Of a DNA stretch of 64,000 bases, positions 27,799-36,290 are shown one piece after another; within the stretch, counting starts at the first letter, position 1, and the number at the start of each line of letters is the position of its first letter. The notes below the pieces were generated by a model that ran no database searches, was not told the DNA's origin, and was given only the letters and a program-made list of their open reading frames with translations. The stretch comes from Elusimicrobiota bacterium (GTDB taxonomy: Bacteria > Elusimicrobiota > Elusimicrobia > UBA1565 > UBA9628): assembly GCA_028868375.1 (NCBI GenBank), contig JAGWUP010000007.1, forward strand, positions 62,001 to 126,000, read 5' to 3'. A program made the position numbers and the translations under genes.

Positions 27799-29148
27799 AT
27801 GAAAACCTGGTTTAAATTAATTGGTTTATTATTATTTTCTAATATAGCTTTAGCCGGAAGTACAATAAGCTATCATGCAAGTCCAACAAATAACCCTAAT
27901 AGTGCTATAACAGGATTAAGTTTTACATCAACTGCTGCCAATGGTGCCTATGCCTTTGGCGTTAATAATGCCGGTTCTATTTTTTGTTTAAATGGGAATA
28001 CAGCCGCTTGTTCAGATAATCTTAAAGACGACGGCTCCGGGGACGGGGTGTGGACGGTCGCGGCGGGGAAGAACTATCAGATCGTGAGCGGAGACAAGTT
28101 CTGCTTCGATGGCTCGGCCTGCGTAAACTCCATTGACTACGGGACCTCTTTTGCTGGCCTACTCACGCTGACGGCCGGGAACAGCGGTTTCGAGATCAAT
28201 GCCCCCGTCTTACAGAGCAACCTGAGCTTCACCTACAACGGTGGAACGGTCGGATCTGCCTACACCTACAGCCGTTCCAGCGCCGCAACCGGCTCTCTCG
28301 CCTGGGAGTGGTTCAAGGACAACGCCACGACCGAGATCATGGGTCTCTCCCCCGCCGGCGTTCTGACCGCGACGGACGGGACAGCCGGGAACCAGATCGA
28401 ATTGGTGCCGGGAACAACGCCCGGAATTGTTGTCGCGGGCCCGCACCATTTTGAGTGGGATGGAACGGCCACATGGACGACTGGCGACAACGTGTCGGCA
28501 GGAGCCAACGTTCAGGCAGAGGGCGGGTTCGTAAGCGGGTACAGCGGACAGGTACAGATCCTAGACTTTCTAAGCTATGAAGCCGTGGGGAACCCGGTTG
28601 AGTTTTCGCGTGCTCTTGGCGGCACTGGAACTCTCGCTTATGAGTGGTTTAAAGACTTCGGCACCACCGAGATCCTCGGTCTCTCCCCCGCCGGCGTCGC
28701 CACCTTCACCGACGGGACGGCGGGGCACCAGGTGACGATCACGCCTGGAGCGAGTCCGACTATCACCGGCGGGAGCACTTTATTTTTGAATGCTGGAGCT
28801 GGCGTCGTTGTCGTGCAGGATAGCGGTGGTAGTGTTGCACAATTTAATTCAACCAATCTACAGACAAATGGTTTTGTATTGAACAATGATACCACGCACC
28901 TTGCACCAATTGTTACCTCTTCAACAACACAGCATGCACTACAAGACGGAAATGTTACTTGCTCAGCATCTGCTTATTCAGTGACATTTGCGACGGCAGG
29001 TGCTGCATTTAGTTTGACACCAAACTGTGTTGTTTCGGATGAAAACGGCGGAAGCACAGTGACAGTTACAACCAAAAGTATTTCAACACTGGCGGGAGCC
29101 TGCACGACTGGACATGTGATTGATTGGATCTGTTCAGGAGCAAAATAA
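27799..29148 (+). CDS. fibre-like protein with signal peptide and GC-rich core, 449 aa
   Basis: Residues 1-20 are a clear Sec signal (basic start, LIGLLLFS core, ALA-G cleavage), unusual for a virion part. Two related units follow: YSRSSAATGSLAWEWFKD ... GLSPAGVLTATDGTAG and EFSRALGGTGTLAYEWFKD ... GLSPAGVATFTDGTAG. Bases 28027-28790 are strikingly GC-rich with G/C third positions while both ends are AT-rich like the phage, so the core was probably acquired recently. Even here no CGG falls in phase. It may be an exported surface protein or a fibre. Confidence 0.7.
   Translation: MKTWFKLIGLLLFSNIALAGSTISYHASPTNNPNSAITGLSFTSTAANGAYAFGVNNAGSIFCLNGNTAACSDNLKDDGSGDGVWTVAAGKNYQIVSGDKFCFDGSACVNSIDYGTSFAGLLTLTAGNSGFEINAPVLQSNLSFTYNGGTVGSAYTYSRSSAATGSLAWEWFKDNATTEIMGLSPAGVLTATDGTAGNQIELVPGTTPGIVVAGPHHFEWDGTATWTTGDNVSAGANVQAEGGFVSGYSGQVQILDFLSYEAVGNPVEFSRALGGTGTLAYEWFKDFGTTEILGLSPAGVATFTDGTAGHQVTITPGASPTITGGSTLFLNAGAGVVVVQDSGGSVAQFNSTNLQTNGFVLNNDTTHLAPIVTSSTTQHALQDGNVTCSASAYSVTFATAGAAFSLTPNCVVSDENGGSTVTVTTKSISTLAGACTTGHVIDWICSGAK
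28027..28790 (+). other. GC-rich segment inside a gene
   Basis: About 760 bases with sharply higher G+C and different codon choice than both flanks, in frame with the host gene. Contains many CGG trinucleotides in phases 2 and 3 and none in phase 1. Confidence 0.8.
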
Positions 29149-29149
29149 A

Positions 29150-29422
29150 ATGTCTAATACAAATTCCATAGCCCCTACTCAAGACACTTTAGATGATGGA
29201 ATTAAATCTAGAAAACTATGGCTTAGTATTTTTTGTATGTGTTTAATATTTGCCGGGGCAGTCTTAGCACATAAAGTGCCTGAAATATCAGCACTTTATC
29301 CTACTTTAGTTGGCGGTTTATTAGCAGCCGCTGGATTATATCATTCCGCAAATCTAATGCACCGTTATTTGAATAATCAGATTCCCTTTCAAAATCAAGG
29401 GGATGACGATTCTAAAAAATAG
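29150..29422 (+). CDS. holin-like membrane protein, 90 aa
   Basis: The ATG at 29150 is preferred over upstream codons because it follows the previous stop by 1 base. Two hydrophobic segments (about 25-43 and 49-67) and a charged C-terminus (GDDDSKK). Size and topology fit a class II holin; no endolysin is adjacent except the lysozyme-like domain at 8358. Confidence 0.65.
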   Translation: MSNTNSIAPTQDTLDDGIKSRKLWLSIFCMCLIFAGAVLAHKVPEISALYPTLVGGLLAAAGLYHSANLMHRYLNNQIPFQNQGDDDSKK

Positions 29423-29427
29423 AATAA

Positions 29428-29437
29428 CAATCTATAT
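29428..29437 (+). promoter_or_regulatory. YAATCTTTAT-like element
   Basis: CAATCTATAT, 23 bases before the ATG at 29461. Confidence 0.35.
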
Positions 29438-29460
29438 GAACAAGGGAGATTTTTTAATCT

Positions 29461-30093
29461 ATGAGTAATATAAATTTAAATCTAAATCAAATAATTAATT
29501 CAGTCTTAGCACAGCAAGACTCTACGTTGAATGCGGCTGGATCATTAACATTAGAAGGAGATTGTGCTGCTACTTCTGGTAAAGCAATAATTCTAAATAA
29601 CCAAAATGCACAGACTTCGGGTAGCATACTTTCAGTTCAAAGTGGTGGAACCGAAAAGGTTAATGTAGACTTTGGCGGAAACATGAACTGGAGTGCTACA
29701 GCCCCGGTCTTAAAGGGAAATGCGGCTGCAACTTCAGGGGTAGCATTGGCCATTGATAATGCTACTGCACAGACTTCAGGAAAGATATTATCTTGCAAAA
29801 CTGGTGGATCAGAAGTTGCTTATATTGATTTTGCAGGGGAAGTAAGTGCTTCTAAAGTTCTTCTTCCGACTGGTGTCGCTGGAACAGCCGGGCAAGCAAC
29901 ATTAGCAAGCGGTACCGTAACTGTTAGTACCACAGCGGTTACTGCTTCAAGCATTATAATAGTTACTTATAGCGGAAGCCCAATAAATCCGGGCACTTTA
30001 AATATAGGAACTATAACCGCAGGCACGAGTTTCGTGATTCATTCAAGCTCTGGTACTGATGCGTCAGTAGTCAATTGGATGTTAGTGAATTAA
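29461..30093 (+). CDS. fibre/spike protein with repeats, 210 aa
   Basis: Two repeats of the type AATSGKAIILNNQNAQTSGS ... SGG-x-E-x-(V)-x-IDFxG at about 35-70 and 90-125, then a beta-rich end. This is the repeat style of trimeric fibre shafts. The operon ends with a strong terminator. Confidence 0.65.
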   Translation: MSNINLNLNQIINSVLAQQDSTLNAAGSLTLEGDCAATSGKAIILNNQNAQTSGSILSVQSGGTEKVNVDFGGNMNWSATAPVLKGNAAATSGVALAIDNATAQTSGKILSCKTGGSEVAYIDFAGEVSASKVLLPTGVAGTAGQATLASGTVTVSTTAVTASSIIIVTYSGSPINPGTLNIGTITAGTSFVIHSSSGTDASVVNWMLVN

Positions 30094-30118
30094 TTTTAAA
30101 ATAAAATAAAATCATTTA

Positions 30119-30155
30119 GAGCCCTAAACTAAATAAGTTTAGGGCTCTTTTTTTT
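30119..30155 (+). terminator. rho-independent terminator
   Basis: 12-bp perfect stem GAGCCCTAAACT / AGTTTAGGGCTC with a 5-base loop and eight T. Confidence 0.95.
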
Positions 30156-30213
30156 ATGTTAATTATAAATTAAAAACCACGTTTTAACAGTTATTACAGC
30201 TTTTTTAGGGCAT

Positions 30214-30223
30214 TAATCTTTAA
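30214..30223 (+). promoter_or_regulatory. YAATCTTTAT-like element
   Basis: TAATCTTTAA pointing right, 3' of the leftward gene at 30220. It could serve the gene at 30505 through an antisense leader. Confidence 0.3.
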
Positions 30224-30489
30224 TAAAGAAGATTTGCCCATATGAAAACTATTAAAACTAATAGACTAAATCCTAAAGCAGAATATAACATACTTTTTAA
30301 GAATTTACCTTCTAAAAATTCTACTTCTACTTTCTTATCTTCTATTTGCCCCATTAAATCAAGCAATTTACTTTCAGCTCTTTCTTTTGAAAGAATATCC
30401 CCACATTTAATAACTTGCTTTGAAAAAGCTAATTTCCTTTCTAATATTTCTAACTCATCTTTGGCTCTACCTAATTTTAAACTAAACAT
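30220..30489 (-). CDS. coiled-coil membrane protein, 89 aa
   Basis: Charged heptad-like helix (residues 5-65) followed by a C-terminal membrane segment (LGFSLLVLIVFIWANLL). Preceded by AGGAG. Chosen over the overlapping rightward frame, which has an unlikely Ser/Asn/Pro-rich composition. Function unknown. Confidence 0.7.
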   Translation of the reverse strand: MFSLKLGRAKDELEILERKLAFSKQVIKCGDILSKERAESKLLDLMGQIEDKKVEVEFLEGKFLKSMLYSALGFSLLVLIVFIWANLLY

Positions 30490-30504
30490 GTAAAGGAATC
30501 TCCT

Positions 30505-30816
30505 ATGGCACTAAGTAATGGCGTTGATTTAATTGGATCACATGAATTACGAATAGTAAAACTTGAAGATAATCAAAGTAATCTTTCTTCTATGATGGCT
30601 GCTACTAATGAACATATAGCTAGCATAGATAAAAAGCTAGATACATTTAGTGATACCGTTAGTTCTAAGATCGATGATATGTCGGTTAATTTAATTAGAC
30701 AAGACGAAAGAAAGAAAATGGATAGTCTAATTAAAAGCGGACTATTTGCTTTATTTTTAGCTTTAGTTTCTGGTTTAGCAGATATATTAGTTCATGTGGT
30801 ATTAAAATTAAAATAA
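30505..30816 (+). CDS. coiled-coil protein with C-terminal membrane anchor, 103 aa
   Basis: Helical region (residues 15-75) then a membrane segment (SGLFALFLALVSGLADILV). AAAGGA ribosome site. Start region is divergent from 30220 by 15 bases. The layout resembles phage proteins linked with lysis or entry; unassigned. Confidence 0.7.
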   Translation: MALSNGVDLIGSHELRIVKLEDNQSNLSSMMAATNEHIASIDKKLDTFSDTVSSKIDDMSVNLIRQDERKKMDSLIKSGLFALFLALVSGLADILVHVVLKLK

Positions 30817-31578
30817 TTAAAGTTTATCCGGTATTTTCAATTTCTTTATATAGTCATCCATAATCTGCTTTATCTTTGCTTTATCTTTTTCGTTTGGAAT
30901 TGGAGCTATTTTATCTACAGCACCTACTTTTAAAGCCTCTTTCCAATTCATCCACCATTGCTGTTCAAATTCTAGTTTATGTTTAATAAATTTTAAACTA
31001 ACTTTCATTCTATTGGCCGTTTGTTCTTCTAGAGCATTATTTAAAGAATGTAAATAACCCCAATAATTTTTAGCATCAATTTCACTTAATTGAGAAAGTT
31101 CTAAATCTTGGAATGCAGCATGGTGTGCCATGAGAAAAGATCTTTTAGTCATTTCTCTTATGGTGCAACTTTGTAATATATAAAAAGCCATACTTGCTGT
31201 CATTCCATCCGAAATACAATCAGTTGGCACCGGAGCCCCTTCTATAGCACGAATTATTTTTCTTCCAGAAACAACATCCCCGCCAGGACTATCTATAACA
31301 ATAGTGATTTTATCTGGCTTATTTAATAATTCCCCATCTAATTCTGCTTTAAATAAAGCACTAGAATTTTCATCTATTGGATTATCTAAAACAATTGGCA
31401 GATTAGGTAAGGGGGTGTTTCTTATGATTTCTAATTCTTTTGATAAATCTTGTTCTGCTTTATCTTGATCATCTTGATCTTTTTGTATTTGTACTTGATG
31501 ATCAGGTACTGCATTATCCATTGTTTTACAACAAGAAAAACTAAGAAGAAATGCTATTAGTAATTGTTTTAGGCCCAT
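30817..31578 (-). CDS. ClpP-like serine protease with lipoprotein-type signal, 253 aa
   Basis: Residues 1-17 form a hydrophobic signal ending in LSFSCC, a lipobox-like site. The ClpP fold follows: ITIVIDSPGGDVVSG, the nucleophile motif GMTASMA (Ser about 132), and FLMAHHAA with the catalytic His. ClpP-like proteases often act as prohead proteases near portal genes, and this is the last gene of the portal-MuF cluster. A secretion signal is not expected for that job, so it may act outside the cytoplasm. Confidence 0.75.
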   Translation of the reverse strand: MGLKQLLIAFLLSFSCCKTMDNAVPDHQVQIQKDQDDQDKAEQDLSKELEIIRNTPLPNLPIVLDNPIDENSSALFKAELDGELLNKPDKITIVIDSPGGDVVSGRKIIRAIEGAPVPTDCISDGMTASMAFYILQSCTIREMTKRSFLMAHHAAFQDLELSQLSEIDAKNYWGYLHSLNNALEEQTANRMKVSLKFIKHKLEFEQQWWMNWKEALKVGAVDKIAPIPNEKDKAKIKQIMDDYIKKLKIPDKL

Positions 31579-31581
31579 AAT

Positions 31582-31591
31582 AATTAGATTA
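31582..31591 (-). promoter_or_regulatory. YAATCTTTAT-like element, leftward
   Basis: TAATCTAATT on the minus strand, 3 bases before the protease ATG. Confidence 0.3.
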
Positions 31592-31601
31592 TAATTATAG
31601 G

Positions 31602-32358
31602 TTATTTCCTTTGTTCTTCAATCGCACTAAATCCATCCGATATATAAGTTACTTTGCCAAATTCATTAAAGCCATAAGAAGGGAGCATAGTAGCTAATGT
31701 ACCGCGACACATTGGGTGCTGCCCGCTCCCGGGAAGGCTCCGAGTCCCCTTTTTTAGCATAATCATGTTTTAATTCAGAAAGATACCACAATCTAGGAGT
31801 CGTTAAATCAGGCATTAAATGCAATCTACGACACTCATCACAAAATTTATTATCTAATGGGGGACATACAAAAAACACTACCGGATCCTCTATGCCAGCA
31901 TTAGCATTCATTCCCACAATACCATTCATTAAACCCATGTTTTTAGCGTTTTGAGATTCAGAAGACACTATTTGCTCCAGCTTAGAAGACATACTATTAA
32001 ATATATTACCTAATTCTTCCTCGATCTTCTGGTTTAAGTCTGATTCATTCAAATTAGGAGAATCTTCTATTATTGAATTAACTTTAGCTAATAGCCTAGC
32101 TTTTGCGTTTTCCTTAGCTGAATCTAAATAACTTTCCGATATATCGGTTAAATAATCTAAAGTTGATAAATCTGGTATTCCACCTTCTTCTTTATTACCT
32201 TCTTCATAAATGCCGGGTAAACTTAAATATCTATTAAAAGATATTATTAAAGATTTATCTCCTCCATATTTAGGTCCTAAAAAGGCTGTTTTAATGTCAT
32301 TGAATAAAGAATCTAATGCTGAATCAATTAATCTGGGTATATATCTTGAAATAGGCAT
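31602..32358 (-). CDS. MuF-like head morphogenesis protein, 251 aa, one CGG shift
   Basis: Read as complement(join(31602..31730,32358 side from 31732)). Helical N-terminal two thirds, then FVCPPLDNKFCDECRRLH and, only after the shift, SGQHPMCRGTLATMLPSYGF, the usual end of the SPP1 gp7/MuF domain. The unshifted tail has three CGG codons in phase and no MuF match. Only the first is used, since the other two fall out of phase after it. Downstream of the portal, as in many phages. Confidence 0.8.
31728..31731 (-). other. CGGG +1 recoding site
   Basis: In phase after TCC; the only shift site followed by G. The zero frame stops at 31666, the shifted frame gives the MuF C-terminus and ends at 31602. 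Confidence 0.85.
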
Positions 32359-32457
32359 TTAAACGCTCACATTTGGCTTATAGGAGGCTTTGATGGGGTA
32401 TTGATGGCTGAACATCAATTGATATATAAAATTTAAACTGGGGTAAAGTAGGGGCAT
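32359..32457. other. 99-bp intergenic region
   Basis: No frame and no clear terminator. The minus-strand AGGAG-like sequence before 32358 could be the MuF ribosome site. Confidence 0.4.
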
Positions 32458-34476
32458 TTAAGGGGATTTCTTGGGTTTAACGCTATCTTTAGTGATCTTT
32501 TTGATCTTTTCTAAAGCTTCTTTACTTCTTTGCTCCCACTTATCCATAATTGATCTAACTATCAGATCATGCTGAAGTTGCATTTTTTTTCTATCTGGGC
32601 TACCGCCTTCAGATTTCCCCAATGCACCTAATAATTGATCTACCCCAGATTGAACATCAGGAATATTTGTATTTAGCTGAGGTTGTGCTTGAGCTTGTTG
32701 CTGAGCAGCCATTTGCTGTTGTTGCATTAGCATTTGTTGATCTGTTTGAGTTTTAGAGGCCATAAGTTGCGCCCATTGAAGCCAATAATCATCTCTTCTG
32801 TAAGCCAGCATAGGATCCTTCGAGGCCCCCTCTACACCAAAAAATGCTTCTAATATTTGACCTTCGGTCAGATGAGCATACAATACTTGCTGAAAGTCGG
32901 GATTTAGTGGGAAATCCCCACCAAGCTCAAAAGGAATTCCGTGGCTTTTCAACCCTTTGCATTATTTGATTATAGGTTAAATGCACCTTACTTTCATCTG
33001 TTATTTGTTTGATTTCTTTTTCTGGGGTTATGGCTTCTAATCCAGCTAAACTTAAAACACATACTTCAGAAAGATCTTTATCTATTAACGGGAAAATATG
33101 TTTATTTAAAAAGTCTTCAAATTGATGAATAAGAGGACGAATGCCTCCGGTCTCTAGCTGCTTCTAATTTATATTCCGAATTAGATTCAGAAAGAGTTTG
33201 AGCGTTGGTGCCCCTGCTTAGATGGGAATAGCCAGGAAGTTCGTCCGGCGACATTTGAAAAGCAGAAAGAATTACTCTAGCGTTACTTTCATATAAAAAG
33301 CTAAATTCTGCATCACGAGTTGAAGGATCCATGCTAACCCAATTAACTTCATCCTTTTCATCCCTCATCGCGAAGATAGGAAGACGCCAAGAATTAGTCA
33401 CTCCATTAATACTAGAATTAAACTGATTTCTAATCATATTAACAGTAGCAGTGTCTACGTTCTGCGAACGAATAACTAATATACCTCTAGCTGCTCTACC
33501 ATTTTGGAAATAAATCTTATTATGGTTTGTTATATTTAAGTGTGTAGTAACGGATGCAATTACCGTATCAATTGGACTTACCGGATAGCCATAAAATTCA
33601 ACATCATTAGCTGGGTAACAATTATAAACTATGGCTTCTTGTGGACCAAAAGCTTGCACCGGCTTAGAGGAAATTACTTGAACCCAGTCATATTCATCAT
33701 TTTCAAATTTTTCTGGTTGAAGTTTTTTATTCTTTAAGCCTTCCAATAAACCTCTAGCTTGTTTCCTGATTGTATCTATTTGATTCTTTTGAGGAACTGC
33801 TTTATACATGGTTCCTGCATCTAATGGCCTAAAAGAATGGAATTCACCAGTAGTGGTCCATATTATTTCTGTAGCAAACCTACCCATACTTACTGCGCTA
33901 CGAGCTTGAACATAAAGGAATTCAGTTAAGCTCATTTGATCTCTTAAAGGGAGACCATCGTTGCTGCCGCAAGTTAATAGTTTATCAATTGCTTTACCTA
34001 TTCTTTGCTGGAGTTCTTGTTTTTTATCTTCTTTTAATCTATCCAAAAGACCGGGGATTGGATCTATTCTAAAGCCTAGGTTGTAACGGTTTTTTTGATG
34101 ACGACCAAATGAGGATATATGTACAGCTCTGGCCCTAACTATTGCAGCGACTAATTCGTCGGAGACCGTTATTCTTTTTCCGTACGAAATCTGGCACTAA
34201 GTGAGTTTTAGGAATGAAGATGGAGCTGTATTCCGCAAAGAAATTAGGATCACTAGTAAATCCTAGACGTTCTATAGTTCCTTCATCGGGGGATACTTTA
34301 CCAACTAACGAAATAACGCTTTTCATCATAGGACTTATATTTAGTCCTTCAAATTTCTTTAAATCTTCTTCATCTGTACTATTAGGATCCAATAAGGTAT
34401 AAGAAGACTTTTCTTCTGCAATACTCTTAGCAATTTGTGCTATAGGATTCTTGTCTTTATCGTTATCTTTAGGCAT
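32458..34476 (-). CDS. portal protein, 671 aa, three CGG shifts
   Basis: Three shifts join the fragments, with the C at 34182, 33149 and 32941 skipped. The rebuilt protein is a continuous portal of usual length: helical N-terminus, RARAVHISSFGRHQKNRYN, a clip and wing region with FATEIIW and FRPLDAGTMY, ILSAFQMSPDELPGYSHLSRG (typical portal alpha-helix and loop), and a Gln-rich C-terminal tail. It lies between terminase and the MuF-like gene. Without recoding the phage would have no portal in this cluster. Confidence 0.85.
32938..32941 (-). other. CGGA +1 recoding site (portal 3)
   Basis: In phase after CCA, in the frame set by the previous site. The zero frame stops at 32927-32929. Confidence 0.85.
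33146..33149 (-). other. CGGA +1 recoding site (portal 2)
   Basis: In phase after GAC. The zero frame stops at 33117-33119; the shift opens 70 codons that had no assigned gene. Confidence 0.9.
34179..34182 (-). other. CGGA +1 recoding site (portal 1)
   Basis: In phase after GTA. The zero frame stops at 34135-34137; the shift leads into RITVSDELVAAIVRARAVHI. Confidence 0.9.
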
Positions 34477-34487
34477 ATATATTTACC

Positions 34488-35256
34488 TTAAATTATTTTA
34501 TCGCTTTTAGAAAGGTTCTCAAAAGCCCATCCGAGGCTGCAAATTAGTATAATGACAGGCTTTTAGTAGTTGTTCTCTATCGGTTAAGTCAAAGCTAGAA
34601 ATAGGAATAATGTGGTCTATATGCCACCCATGAACACTCCAATTATCCCAACTCATGATTTCTCCAGTTTTTGGATTGGGGTAAAACTTAGACTCCATAT
34701 ATTTTTTAAAGTCTTCTATAGAGCAGCCTAGATTTCTAATAGCAGAACCAGATCTAAAATCACCTTTCAGTGCTAAAAAAAGTCTATGTTTAAGTATATG
34801 TGACAATTTAAAGCTAACATCTTTTTGCCAGCGATCTCTATTTATTTTATTATATTTATTTTCTCTGTACTTTTTCATTCTTTTATTTATTTTGTCTCTG
34901 TTATTTTCTCTATAAATTTGTCTTTTAATTCTATATTTTTCAGGATTATTTTGTACACGTATCCTACGGTTTTCATTGTTTATTTTTTTATTTTTAAAGT
35001 TTCTTTCTTTTATTTTATCTAAATTTTCTGCACGATATTCTTTATGATAAATTTTTAATTTATCTCTATTTTTATTTCTATATTCTTTAGTTTGATTAGC
35101 TATAGTTTCAAAATTTTTTAATCTATATTCTTTATTATATAAACGCATACATTCTTTACATCTTTTTTCTCTAAGGGATGTAAAATTATTACTATCTTTA
35201 AGTATTTTGCATCTTATACAAACCTTTTTATCTTTAATTAAATTTATTTTAATCAT
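34488..35256 (-). CDS. HNH homing endonuclease, 255 aa, one CGG shift
   Basis: Read with the C at 34533 skipped. N-terminal CIRCKILKDSNNF ... RCKECMRLYNKEYR zinc ribbon, then a long Lys/Arg/Asn-rich helical region (YREN/NRDKI repeats). The C-terminal HNH is GWHIDHIIPISSF ... HYTNLQP. The shift adds the expected last residues (WAFENLSKSDKII), common in this HNH type. Inserted between the structural gene at 35269 and the portal. Confidence 0.8.
34530..34533 (-). other. CGGA +1 recoding site
   Basis: In phase after CCT. The zero frame ends at 34519-34521; the shift gives the family-typical WAxENLS end. Confidence 0.85.
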
Positions 35257-35268
35257 AAAAACTATACT

Positions 35269-36261
35269 CTATTCTGCGCTTAATACTAACAAATTTAGTG
35301 TATTTGTTGGAGACCTATTTATTATAGTTAGTGCCCATGTTATTCCCCATTTATCTAAAAATCCTGTATTATTGGGATCTCCTACTATAAATGGAGAAAT
35401 TCTAGTGTTTTGGCTTGTGTCTGAATTAAATTGAGCAGAAGCTTCATTATCCGTTTCTATCCTTATAAATCTCTTAGCGACAGAATAAAATATTAAACCA
35501 GAAGCTCCAGGCGTTATACTACTTTCTAATGGCAAAGAAGTCCCAGAAGAAACTTCAAAAAATGTAGGGGTAACATTTGAAATAGTATAGGTACCATTAT
35601 CTACAGAACTAAATCCCGCTGAAATATCTACTTTGTCATTTATTTGTACGCCAGCAGCAGAAAATGCAACTATTTGTCCATTTGAAGTAAGCGTTTGTGT
35701 TTCATTTGCTCCAGAAAAAGTTTGTCCTGCCGGTCTTATGGCAGTAACCGATAGATTATTAGATGCTACGGCTATTACGGTCCATAGTCCTTGATTTAAA
35801 GTACTAAAAGGTGTAGCTGAATCTCCTGTAGTGGGACCAGGTAAAAATAAAGAATCTCCTACTACTGTGCCTGAAAAGGTACCAGAAGGAATAGAAAATA
35901 CGGCAGTTGCATTATTATTTAAAGTAACTGTAACAGCAATCCCTGTTAAAGAAAGATTTCTATTAGTTCTTAGAGTAGGGTTAGTTCCAGACACCCAAGT
36001 AAATCTATATGTAGAAGTAGATAAAGTGCTTAATGTAACTGTAAAAGCAGTGGTTGCATCCAAAGTGGTAGTTCTAACTCCACTAAAAACCTGAAGAGAA
36101 CCGCTTGGGATTATAGTAAATTTTTCAGCTTTAGGATTAGAAACAGAGATGAGAGTATTCTTTTTCGTCCAATCAAAAACCCTAAGTTGGGGATTAGAAT
36201 TAGGGGTAGAATCCGAATAGGCTGTGGACGTAGAAAATATGTTTAAAGTAGGATTGGACAT
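35269..36261 (-). CDS. virion structural protein with beta modules, 330 aa
   Basis: Thr/Ser/Asn-rich, beta-rich. Contains GDSLFLPGPTTGD ... LWTVIAVASNNLSVTAIRP, the same module as in the sheath and in the gene at 4446, plus a second GTYTISNVTPTFFEV unit. No in-phase CGG. Located between terminase and portal; probably a head fibre or decoration protein. Confidence 0.65.
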   Translation of the reverse strand: MSNPTLNIFSTSTAYSDSTPNSNPQLRVFDWTKKNTLISVSNPKAEKFTIIPSGSLQVFSGVRTTTLDATTAFTVTLSTLSTSTYRFTWVSGTNPTLRTNRNLSLTGIAVTVTLNNNATAVFSIPSGTFSGTVVGDSLFLPGPTTGDSATPFSTLNQGLWTVIAVASNNLSVTAIRPAGQTFSGANETQTLTSNGQIVAFSAAGVQINDKVDISAGFSSVDNGTYTISNVTPTFFEVSSGTSLPLESSITPGASGLIFYSVAKRFIRIETDNEASAQFNSDTSQNTRISPFIVGDPNNTGFLDKWGITWALTIINRSPTNTLNLLVLSAE

Positions 36262-36277
36262 TTAACTATACCTTTAT

Positions 36278-36287
36278 ATAAAGATTA
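36278..36287 (-). promoter_or_regulatory. YAATCTTTAT element, leftward
   Basis: TAATCTTTAT on the minus strand, 16 bases before the ATG at 36261, followed by AAAGG. Confidence 0.5.
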
Positions 36288-36290
36288 AAA

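Noticed and set aside
28210-28895. Leftward frames in the GC-rich segment
   Set aside because: Long antisense frames are expected in GC-rich DNA; the rightward gene continues through with a signal peptide and repeats.
30242-30493. Rightward 83-codon frame with an upstream YAATCTTTAT-like element
   Set aside because: Composition is Ser/Asn/Pro-rich as in antisense frames; the leftward frame has a coiled coil, membrane anchor and AGGAG site.
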